From an uncultured Muribaculaceae bacterium (lineage in GTDB: Bacteria > Bacteroidota > Bacteroidia > Bacteroidales > Muribaculaceae), in assembly GCA_934667475.1 (NCBI GenBank), contig CAKUMB010000009.1, positions 1 to 64,000 on the forward strand: 64,000 nt of DNA, read 5' to 3'. Below are positions 55,118-62,678 of the stretch, in pieces. Both the position numbers and the translations under genes were made by a program. The notes beneath the pieces are model-generated. The model ran no database searches and was not told the origin of the DNA. It saw only the letters and a list, made by a program, of their open reading frames with translations. How positions within the stretch are numbered: position 1 is the stretch's first letter; each line of letters begins with the position of its first letter.

Positions 55118-55791
55118 CCAAAGCAGCTAATCATAAGTGTAACCGAGGCATATCCCACAAAAAAGCCGGCAGCCACCTGAGCAAAGGTGTGGCGGCCAAG
55201 AATGATGCGCGACGACCCCAGCATGCCTGCAACGAAAATGGCGGCGCATATCACCCAAAACAGGTTGAACGCCTCCAAGCCCTGCACATGAATTTGATAG
55301 AGCAGCGCCACCACGCCGCCTATGCCAGCCAGGTGGGCGCTGATTTTCCACTTAAGGTTCACCAGCATCAGCACCAGTGCCGTAAGGGCCGCCCCACCCT
55401 GAAACATCACAAACCATGCCGGCGAGTGAATGTGCCCCAAATAGAACGCGGCCGCAATGCTGCACACTATGCCGCCTATGTATGGGATCAGGCGCTCGCG
55501 GCGGTTGTCGAGCCGCTTGTCGGTGATGATTTTGAAGTTGTGCAGAATTGCTATTAAAATCACGGGCATTATGCACGTGATGCCAAACACCACCATCACC
55601 ACTGCCCAGCGCACGCCTGGGGCGAGGCTGCACAGAAACGACACCCACAGCGTGAGAAACACGCCGTAGGCCGGCATGAGCAGCGGGCTTAGTGCCGACG
55701 ACAGGAATCTTGCCATCGCGGTTATGAGTTTGTCGAATGTGAATCGTCGCATATTACGTATTATATCTGTTTTCAGTTTCTTTTTATTCAT
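55114..55791 (-). CDS. PAP2-like membrane phosphatase
   Basis: A 225-residue protein with about six membrane helices. The three PAP2 motifs are present in altered form: a Lys/Arg-rich first motif (KRLDNRRERLIP, 92-103), SAH at 151-153 in place of SGH, and SRIILGRHTFAQ (194-205), where the last Asp is replaced by Gln205. His153, Arg195 and His201 are kept, so activity is possible. Lipid phosphatases of this kind can recycle undecaprenyl diphosphate. The first ATG overlaps the rpoN stop (ATGA); MRRFTF 14 codons later is an alternative start. Confidence 0.75.
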   Translation of the reverse strand: MNKKKLKTDIIRNMRRFTFDKLITAMARFLSSALSPLLMPAYGVFLTLWVSFLCSLAPGVRWAVVMVVFGITCIMPVILIAILHNFKIITDKRLDNRRERLIPYIGGIVCSIAAAFYLGHIHSPAWFVMFQGGAALTALVLMLVNLKWKISAHLAGIGGVVALLYQIHVQGLEAFNLFWVICAAIFVAGMLGSSRIILGRHTFAQVAAGFFVGYASVTLMISCFG

Positions 55792-57281
55792 GCCTTGCGG
55801 CGCATGTTGGCCGACGGTATTTTCAGCAGTTCGCGATATTTGCTCACGGTGCGGCGCGCTATGCTGTAGCCGCGTTCCTTAAGCTGCCGGCTCAGCTCCT
55901 CGTCGCTCATGGGCGCAGCCTTGTCTTCGCCATCAACTATTTGCCGCAACGCGCTCTGCACCACACGGGCCGACGCCGTGCCGCCGTCGCTGGTCTTGAT
56001 GCCCTCGGAGAAGAACGATTTTAGCGACTTTATGCCCCAAGGCATAGAGGCATATTTGCCATTGCACGCGCGCGACACCACCGACACATCGAGCCCGGTG
56101 TCGGCGGCAACATCCTTCAGCGTCATGGGCTGCAAGTCGGCGTCGTCGCCGCTCAGAATGTAGCCATGCTGCCTGCTGGCTATCGACTTCATCACATTGA
56201 ACAGCGTGTGCTGCCTACGCTTCACCACCTCGATAAAGGTCATTGCCCTCATGCTTTGCTGCTTCACCAGCTTGGCCTGGTCGGCCTCCTGGGTCGACCG
56301 CGGCTTGTGGCCTTTAAAGTAGTCGGCGCTGCTTTGGTAGCTCTCGCTCACCTGCAACTCGGGGATGCTGTTGGTGAGGGTGATGGTCACCTTGTCGTGG
56401 TCGTCGACCTCGACTATGAAATCGGGTGAAATTTGCTGCTGCTGAATGTCGCGCACCGAGCCGCTGTAGGCGTTGCCCGGCTTGGGATTGAGCTTCACTA
56501 TCACACCCATGGCCTGCTCCACCTCGGCAGCGCTGCGGCCCGTGGCCTTGGCTATGCGGCTCACACGGTCGGGCTTGGCCAGCTGGCTGCACTGCCCGTC
56601 GCACAACTTGCCCACAATGTCTGTGGCCAGCTCGGTGGCGGCCGACTTGGGCAGCCTGCGCAGCTGCAGCAGCAGGCAGTCGCGCAGGTCGCGCGCCCCA
56701 ATGCCGGGCGGGTCGAGCCGCCGCAGCATCTGCGTCACGGCCTCCACCTCATCGTCGTCGACCTCTATGTCGAGCCCCGAGTTGAAAGTGATGTCGTCGG
56801 CTATGTCCATGCTTGAACTTTTCAGGTAGCCATAGTCAGATAGCGACCCTATCACATATTGCGCTATCACGCGCTGGCGGTCGGTGAGCCGCTGCTCGCC
56901 CATTTGCTCCATCAGGTCGTCGGCCAGCGACTTCTCGGCCACCACCTCGTGGCGCGGCGAGTCGTCGTCATCGTCAGGACCGCTGTTGCGCGCATTGCGC
57001 TGCCGGCTGCGGTAGGCGGCATCATCATCGTCGTCGCCGCTGTTGGGGCGTATGTCGTCGGTGAAGTCGCGCCCGTCCTCGTCCTTGGTGTTGATGTCGT
57101 TGTCGTTATCCTCCACTTTTTCAAGGGCGGGGTTGTCGTCGAGTTCCTGCCTCACTTTCTCGTCAAACTCATTGTTGTTGCTCTCGAGTGCCGGTCCGAG
57201 CTCGCGCTGCACCGCCGTGAGCCACTGCTTGACCTTGATGGTGGTCTCGGTGCCTATCGAAAGTCCTGTCTTCTTCCCCAT
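55788..57281 (-). CDS. rpoN: RNA polymerase sigma-54 factor
   Basis: A 497-residue RpoN. The RpoN box ARRTVSKYRE is near the C-terminus; the helix-turn-helix and core-binding regions are normal (PPGIGARDLRDCLLLQL, QPMTLKDVAADTGLDVSVVSRA). Two things are odd: region I (about 1-50) has few of the usual Gln and Leu residues, and region II is a very acidic stretch of about 60 residues with runs of Asp. The start MGKKTGLSIG is used because an upstream start would overlap the SemiSWEET gene; either is possible. No enhancer-binding activator is in the window. Confidence 0.93.
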   Translation of the reverse strand: MGKKTGLSIGTETTIKVKQWLTAVQRELGPALESNNNEFDEKVRQELDDNPALEKVEDNDNDINTKDEDGRDFTDDIRPNSGDDDDDAAYRSRQRNARNSGPDDDDDSPRHEVVAEKSLADDLMEQMGEQRLTDRQRVIAQYVIGSLSDYGYLKSSSMDIADDITFNSGLDIEVDDDEVEAVTQMLRRLDPPGIGARDLRDCLLLQLRRLPKSAATELATDIVGKLCDGQCSQLAKPDRVSRIAKATGRSAAEVEQAMGVIVKLNPKPGNAYSGSVRDIQQQQISPDFIVEVDDHDKVTITLTNSIPELQVSESYQSSADYFKGHKPRSTQEADQAKLVKQQSMRAMTFIEVVKRRQHTLFNVMKSIASRQHGYILSGDDADLQPMTLKDVAADTGLDVSVVSRACNGKYASMPWGIKSLKSFFSEGIKTSDGGTASARVVQSALRQIVDGEDKAAPMSDEELSRQLKERGYSIARRTVSKYRELLKIPSANMRRKA

Positions 57282-57313
57282 AATGCTATGCCCCCCTTCT
57301 ATATATGCTTTAC

Positions 57314-57616
57314 TTATTTCTTGTTGCACCGCTTGCCCTTGAAGTGGTCGTTATACATTTTTATGCCGAATATGATGCTGCTCATCACCGTGGTCAGCAT
57401 ATTGGTGCACAGCAGAGGCACATTGCCCGTGAGTGCGCCCTGCACGGCAAAGAGGAAGCCGCCAAGCCCCATCAGCAGAAAGGTGCCGGTGGCTATGTCG
57501 TCGGTCGAGCGGGTGCGGATGGTGCGAATAGTCTGCGGCAGGTAGCCAAACACCAGCGATATTGAGGCCAGCGTGCCAATGATGTTGCTCCAACTGTCGG
57601 TGATAATGTCGGTCAT
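57314..57616 (-). CDS. SemiSWEET-type small sugar transporter
   Basis: A 100-residue membrane protein with three helices and the PQ motif (FGYLPQTIRTIRTRS, Pro27-Gln28), the length and plan of bacterial SemiSWEETs, which work as dimers and move sugars by facilitated diffusion. The substrate is unknown. It lies directly upstream of rpoN, with a minus-strand -7-like TAACTTTG at 57684-57691, about 70 bp before the start, that lacks a clear -33. The first gene of a SemiSWEET-rpoN-PAP2 run. Confidence 0.9.
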   Translation of the reverse strand: MTDIITDSWSNIIGTLASISLVFGYLPQTIRTIRTRSTDDIATGTFLLMGLGGFLFAVQGALTGNVPLLCTNMLTTVMSSIIFGIKMYNDHFKGKRCNKK

Positions 57617-57724
57617 ATTGCAATCAGGTCAAAGGGTGAAACAATTTTTGCTGCATGGGCGGCGTGTGTGGTGCCGCCACCCACAAAGTTAGCGATTTTT
57701 GCTTAAACCGCCACTCCAATCCAC

Positions 57725-57762
57725 AAAAAAGCGGGCGCGCCGCATTTAGTGGCGCGCCCGCT
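57725..57762 (-). terminator. Terminator of the Tricorn-type protease gene
   Basis: Minus strand: AGCGGGCGCGCC / GGCGCGCCCGCT, a perfect stem of about 12 bp with a 9-nt loop, followed by TTTTTT. Confidence 0.9.
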
Positions 57763-57798
57763 GTGGTTATTGGTTATTGCCTACATGGCGTGTGGCTT

Positions 57799-60700
57799 CT
57801 ACTTCTTTTTAGCGTCGATTTCGCGCAGAAGTTCCTTAACGGCCGTCACCAGCTGCTGGTCGGTGCCAAGCACCAGGCTGTGGGGGTCGTTGGCCACCTT
57901 GATGTCGGGCTCGAGCTGAGTGTTCTCGAGGTAGCGGCCGTCGGGCAGCTCATAGCCTATGATGGGAATGCCGAATATCATGGTGGGGTCTTGCAGGTCT
58001 TCCCACGACACGCTGGTCATGGTTCCAGGTACGGGCATGCCCACCAGCTTGCCTATGTTCTGGTGCTTGTAGACCCACGGGGTGCCGTGAGCGTTGCTGT
58101 AGTTGGCCTCGCACTGCACCATGATGCTGGGCTTGTTCCAGCGGCGGCTGGGCATGTCGCAAGCCTCACGGCCGCGAATCACCTGAGTGAAATACTTCTG
58201 GCCGCTGAACAGAATCTCGATGTCCTCGTGCAGGCGGCCACCGCCGTTCCAGCGGGTGTCGATCACGATGCCCTCGCGCTTGTTATACTTGCCAAGCACC
58301 TGGCTGTAGACCTCGCGGTAGCTATTGTCGTTCATCTGCTGCAGGTGCACATAGCCCAGGCGCCCGCCCGACACGCTGTCGACGATATGAGCGCATCGCT
58401 TGGTCCAGCGCTTATACATGATTGAGTTCCACTCGCCAGCCGACACGGGCAGCACCACCTCGTCCCAGCGCTTGCCGGTGGCGGGGTTGTAGAGGCTCAC
58501 AAGGGTCTTCTTGCCGCTGGTGCCATTGAGCAGGGCGGTGTAGTCGTTTTCGGGAGTGATTTCGGTGCCGTTGATTTTCTCAACCACGGTGCCCTTGCGC
58601 ACTTGCGACTTGGCGCGGTCGAAGGGGCCGTATTCCACCACCTCGTCCACCTTCAGGCCCTTGCCGGCGTAGTTAAGGTCGAACAGCAGGCCCAAGTTGG
58701 CTGTGGCCTCGCTGCGGCCGTTGGGATAGTAACGGCCGCCGGTGTGCGACGCGTTGAGCTCGCCCAGAGCCTCGCTCAGCAGGTTGGCAAAGTCGTAGTT
58801 GTTGTTGATGTGGGGCATAAACTGCTTGTAGTTGGCCACCACAGCGTCCCAGTCGCAGCCGTGCATGTTCAGGTTGTAGAATTTCTTGGCCACCTCGCGG
58901 TGCACGTGCTCGAGCTCGTAGGCACGCTCGTCGGCCAGGTTGAGCTTCATCTGGGCACGGTAGCTGATGGGGGTGTACTTGTCGCTGGCCACAGTCAGCT
59001 TGCCCATCTTAGAGCCGCCCAGCACAAACAGGTTTTTGCCGTCTTTGTCGAGTTCAAGGCCGGCCCACTTCGAGTTGAGTTTGTTCACCAGTTTGGTGCT
59101 GCGCTCGCGCAGGTCCATCTTCCACAAGTCATATCCGCCATCGAATGCCGAGAGGTAGTAGAGGCTTTCGCCGTCGGCCGAGAAAGCAGCCGAGGCGATG
59201 TCGCTTGAGTAGGGAGAGACACGCACCACGCGGTCGCTGATGCCGTCCAAATCCACCTCAATGGCCTTGGTCTTCTTCTCGTCGGCCTTTTTGCTGTCCT
59301 TTTTGTCCTTCTTCTTGCCATCGGCGGCCGCCTTGGGAGCGTCCTTCTTGTCGAGTTCCTTGCGCAGTTCGTAGTCCTCCTTGCTCAGGCGGTATTTGTC
59401 GAATGCGTCCTCGTTGACAAACGCCATGAGCACATCGCTCTGCGAGCCCCACGATGCCTGGCTGCGCAGGCCGTAGCGGTTGCTCACCCAAGTGATGGCA
59501 TTGCCGTCGAGTGCCCATTTGGGCTGTTCGCTGATGTAGGCGCTGCCGGTGATGTTGGTGATTTTTCCGCCTTGCGCGCTCACGATGCCTATGTCGCTGT
59601 AGGGGTCGCGGCCGTTGCCTATGATTTGCAGGGCGAACCACTTGCCATCGGGCGACCAGTTGTAGTCGAAGCGGCTGGTGGAGCCGAACCACATTGAGCC
59701 GTCGGTGACCTCGCGCACGGCGCCCGAAGCCACGTTGAGCACCTTAAGCTTGCTGCGGTCTTCCACAAAGGCCAGTTCCTTGCCATCGGGTGAATACTTG
59801 GGCTGGTAGCGCTCCACCGACTGCGACGGCAGCAGCACTTCTTCCTTAATGGTGGTGGCGTTGGGGAAGTTGAGGTCGTCTTTGCGGCCTATGGTGGCCT
59901 TCACCAGCTGCCAGTTGCCGTCGCGCTCGCTGGCATACACCAGGGTGCGGTTGTCGGCGCCCCAGCACACATCGCGCTCGGCTTGCGGGGTGTTGGTTAT
60001 CTGCTTGGTGGTGCCATACTCCACCGAAGCCACAAACACGTCGCCGCGCACCACCAGAGCCACCTGCTTGCCGTCGGGCGAGGGCACAGCCTCGGTGGCG
60101 CCGCTGGTCATGGTCAGGTTGGCAATCTGGTCGCTATCGTCGTGAAACAGGCTCACCTGCACCTTGCCGGGCTGCCGGCCCGGCACCTGGGTGTAGAGTT
60201 CGCCGTTTTGGGTGTAGCACAGTGTGCCGTCGTTGGCTATTGAAAGGAAGCGCACGGGGTTGGTGGTGAAGTTGCTCACCTGAGTGGCGTTTTGCGGATT
60301 GCTGAGCGGGAATTTCCACACATTAAACGAGCCGCCGTTGCGCTCGCTGAGGAAATACACCGTGCTGCCGTCGGGCGACAGCACTGGCGAGCGGTCTTCG
60401 CCGGCGCGGTTGGTGAGGTTGGTATAGCGGCCCGTGGCCACGTCGTAGCGCCAGATGTCGCGCGTCACCGACGAGGTGTGGTGCTTGCGCAGAGCGTCTT
60501 CAAAGCCCTTCTGGTCGTGAAACAGCATAAAGTCGCCCTTGGGGCTGAACTTCACGTCCTCGGCCGGAGTGGCCAGCAGCTGCTTGGCGCGGCCGCCGCC
60601 CACGGGCACACTGTAGAGCTCGGGCTGGCGCGATGTGGGGAACGACATGCTTGATGCCGGGTCTTGAATGGCGGCGCCATACACCACGCTCTTGCCGTCG

Positions 60701-61053
60701 GCGGTGAATGTGGTGGGCACCTCGCTGGCCGAGTTGAACGTGAGCTGCTTAGGCTGGCCGCCGTCGGCAGGAATCACAAACACATCGAAGTTGCCCTTGC
60801 GGTCGCTGGCAAAGGCTATCAGCTTGCCGTCGGGCGACCACACGGGGTTGCACTCGTATGACGGCTGCGAAGAGAGCTGCACGGCCTGTCCGCCCTTGGC
60901 CGGCACCTTGTAGATATCGCCCTTGTAGGAGAACACAATCTCCGTGCCGTCGGGCGAGATTTGCGCGTAGCGCATCCACAGCGGCGTGGTGGCCATCGAG
61001 GCCATTGCTGATGCTGCGGTGAGCGCGCAGGTGAGTATCAATTTTTTGCTCAT
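57799..61053 (-). CDS. Tricorn-type S41 serine protease, exported
   Basis: A 1084-residue protein. A signal peptide (LILTCALTAASAMASMA) is followed by WD40/TolB-like propeller repeats (about 25-560: AQISPDGTEIVFSYKG, VWSPDGKLIAFASDRKG, VLSPDGSTVYFLSE), a Lys/Asp-rich insert near 570-600, a second propeller part, a C1 helical and PDZ region (about 690-880) and an S41 peptidase domain. The nucleophile is Ser986 in NYSNAHG; ITxWNGGG-like VIDTRWNGGG is the oxyanion region. The start is fixed by the promoter at 61114-61145, which overlaps the longer frame. It probably cleaves peptides in the periplasm; no T9SS signal domain is present. Confidence 0.93.
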   Translation of the reverse strand: MSKKLILTCALTAASAMASMATTPLWMRYAQISPDGTEIVFSYKGDIYKVPAKGGQAVQLSSQPSYECNPVWSPDGKLIAFASDRKGNFDVFVIPADGGQPKQLTFNSASEVPTTFTADGKSVVYGAAIQDPASSMSFPTSRQPELYSVPVGGGRAKQLLATPAEDVKFSPKGDFMLFHDQKGFEDALRKHHTSSVTRDIWRYDVATGRYTNLTNRAGEDRSPVLSPDGSTVYFLSERNGGSFNVWKFPLSNPQNATQVSNFTTNPVRFLSIANDGTLCYTQNGELYTQVPGRQPGKVQVSLFHDDSDQIANLTMTSGATEAVPSPDGKQVALVVRGDVFVASVEYGTTKQITNTPQAERDVCWGADNRTLVYASERDGNWQLVKATIGRKDDLNFPNATTIKEEVLLPSQSVERYQPKYSPDGKELAFVEDRSKLKVLNVASGAVREVTDGSMWFGSTSRFDYNWSPDGKWFALQIIGNGRDPYSDIGIVSAQGGKITNITGSAYISEQPKWALDGNAITWVSNRYGLRSQASWGSQSDVLMAFVNEDAFDKYRLSKEDYELRKELDKKDAPKAAADGKKKDKKDSKKADEKKTKAIEVDLDGISDRVVRVSPYSSDIASAAFSADGESLYYLSAFDGGYDLWKMDLRERSTKLVNKLNSKWAGLELDKDGKNLFVLGGSKMGKLTVASDKYTPISYRAQMKLNLADERAYELEHVHREVAKKFYNLNMHGCDWDAVVANYKQFMPHINNNYDFANLLSEALGELNASHTGGRYYPNGRSEATANLGLLFDLNYAGKGLKVDEVVEYGPFDRAKSQVRKGTVVEKINGTEITPENDYTALLNGTSGKKTLVSLYNPATGKRWDEVVLPVSAGEWNSIMYKRWTKRCAHIVDSVSGGRLGYVHLQQMNDNSYREVYSQVLGKYNKREGIVIDTRWNGGGRLHEDIEILFSGQKYFTQVIRGREACDMPSRRWNKPSIMVQCEANYSNAHGTPWVYKHQNIGKLVGMPVPGTMTSVSWEDLQDPTMIFGIPIIGYELPDGRYLENTQLEPDIKVANDPHSLVLGTDQQLVTAVKELLREIDAKKK

Positions 61054-61113
61054 AAGTGTATAAATAGGTGTTATGATGATTATCAAGTTGCGATGCTTTC
61101 GGTGCAACGTATG

Positions 61114-61145
61114 CAAAGTTAATGTAACTTAACGTGTTATTCAAA
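61114..61145 (-). promoter_or_regulatory. Promoter of the Tricorn-type protease gene
   Basis: Minus strand: TTTG-N20-TAACTTTG, a perfect consensus, about 60 bp before the chosen start codon. Confidence 0.78.
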
Positions 61146-61288
61146 TAAAATCGCAACGTTGCGGTTGCCGCAAGCTACCATTTGCGGTGTTTTTTCGGCT
61201 TTTTGCGATTTCTTGTTGTGGAAGTGGCGTGTGGAGCGACAAACAGGCGTAAATTTTACGGCATAATCACAACATCAAACATTAATTT

Positions 61289-61506
61289 CCCAATGACTAC
61301 CACCCGGCGACTCATCCGTCACCCTTAGCTTGGCAAAATATGTGACCACGGGCGAGAGCCACTATGTGATAAAGGAATTTCACGTCGATGAAGAAACGAA
61401 GGAGTTTCTCAGCGACTTCTATGCCAACGAGGCGGCGTGGAAAAACGCCCCTCAAAGTGGTGACACGCGCTTTAGCCAAGCGATGCGGCACCCTGCTGCT
61501 TCTTGA
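61289..61506 (+). pseudogene. Short decayed coding scrap between the protease and AraC genes
   Basis: One frame reads LSLAKYVTTGESHYVIKEF, then a one-base shift at about 61380 is needed to go on as HVDEETKEFLSDFYANEAAW and a few more codons to a stop. There is no start codon. The pieces look like real protein (balanced, hydrophilic) rather than antisense noise, and VIKEF recalls the beta-3 strand of a protein-kinase N-lobe, but that is only suggestive. It overlaps the end of the AraC gene on the other strand. Confidence 0.35.
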
Positions 61507-62374
61507 ACGTGCTGGGCGAGATGCCATTCATTTTGCGGAAAAACTTGCCCAGGCTCGACTGGTCGGCAAAGTTGTAGTCGTAGGCTATCACCTTCATCGA
61601 CTTGCCGCTGTACAGCATTTCACGCTTCAGCTTAATCGACAGGATGTGTGAAATCACCTCCTTGGCCTTGTGGTTGGTCTTCTGCTTGGTGATTTCGCTA
61701 AGGTATTTCGGAGTGATGTTGAGCTTCATCGCATAGAAGGCCACCTCGTGCTCCGTCTTGATGTGCTCCTCAAGCAAGTCGACAAACTTTTTGAAATACA
61801 CATCGGCCATGGTGTAGTTGGCCTTGCCCGCCCCCTGCGCACCAGTGAACTCATACTCGGATATGACGCAAATCATCATTCTGAAGTTTCCGCCCACAAT
61901 TTCACGCACCGCGCTGTGGTCGGTGTGGCGCGCATACAGGCGCACGTTGTCCATCAGGTTCACCAACATCTGCCACTCGTCTTTGTTCTCGACCTTCACC
62001 GCAGGATTTTCGGCTATGAGGCTAAGCATCTCGGTGGGTATGCCCGTGAGCACGTCGAATGCAAAGGGGTTGTTCACTATCATCATCATGGCCTTGAAGT
62101 CGGGGCTAAGCCTCACATTTTTAATGTAGAGTGCATGGCCCAGCATAAGCCTTGTGCCAGCCTCGAGGTGGATGTTGGCCATGTTCACCTCAAAGTCGCC
62201 CTCGCCGCTGGTGCACAGCATCATGATGCAGAATTTCGACTCCACCGGCCCGCTTAGAATGTCGTTGGGGCCAAGGTCGAAGTAGTCGAAGTGTTTAGTG
62301 TCGCTTTTTTGCGTTTCCTGACTTGAATTATATTGCATAGTGTTATAGTCGTCGTTGGTGTGAAGCTCTGCCAA
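61472..62374 (-). CDS. AraC family transcriptional regulator
   Basis: A 300-residue regulator. An N-terminal sensor domain of cupin type (about 25-190) is followed by a two-helix-turn-helix AraC domain (LNITPKYLSEITKQKTN and AYDYNFADQSSLGKFFRKMNG, ending about 295). The ligand is unknown. Met13 (MQYNSSQE) is an alternative start. It stands alone, divergent from mtaB. A -7-like TACTTTTG at 62397-62404 lacks a proper -33. Confidence 0.92.
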   Translation of the reverse strand: MAELHTNDDYNTMQYNSSQETQKSDTKHFDYFDLGPNDILSGPVESKFCIMMLCTSGEGDFEVNMANIHLEAGTRLMLGHALYIKNVRLSPDFKAMMMIVNNPFAFDVLTGIPTEMLSLIAENPAVKVENKDEWQMLVNLMDNVRLYARHTDHSAVREIVGGNFRMMICVISEYEFTGAQGAGKANYTMADVYFKKFVDLLEEHIKTEHEVAFYAMKLNITPKYLSEITKQKTNHKAKEVISHILSIKLKREMLYSGKSMKVIAYDYNFADQSSLGKFFRKMNGISPSTFKKQQGAASLG

Positions 62375-62542
62375 TGCGGGGGGGGGCAGAGTTATGCAAA
62401 AGTAGTGATGATTTCCAAAATAGATATGGACAATCCGACTTTTTAACTATTTTTGTGTTCCAAAAGCGAAAATCGGTTACATTAACTCTCATTTTGGACA
62501 AAAGCGGTAGCCCGCGGCAAAGGCTCCAATGAGGTTAATGGT

Positions 62543-62573
62543 TTTGTAATTAGCCGACAAGTGACTAACTTTG
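62543..62573 (+). promoter_or_regulatory. Promoter of mtaB
   Basis: TTTG-N19-TAACTTTG, a perfect consensus, about 105 bp before the start codon. Confidence 0.78.
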
Positions 62574-62678
62574 CAGCTGATTTTGGGGCGCGGCCACACG
62601 GCTCAGGGCCTGCGGCCACGCCACCACGCACAGCAATTACAACTACAGCATAATCATATTTTATTACAGCATAACAAA

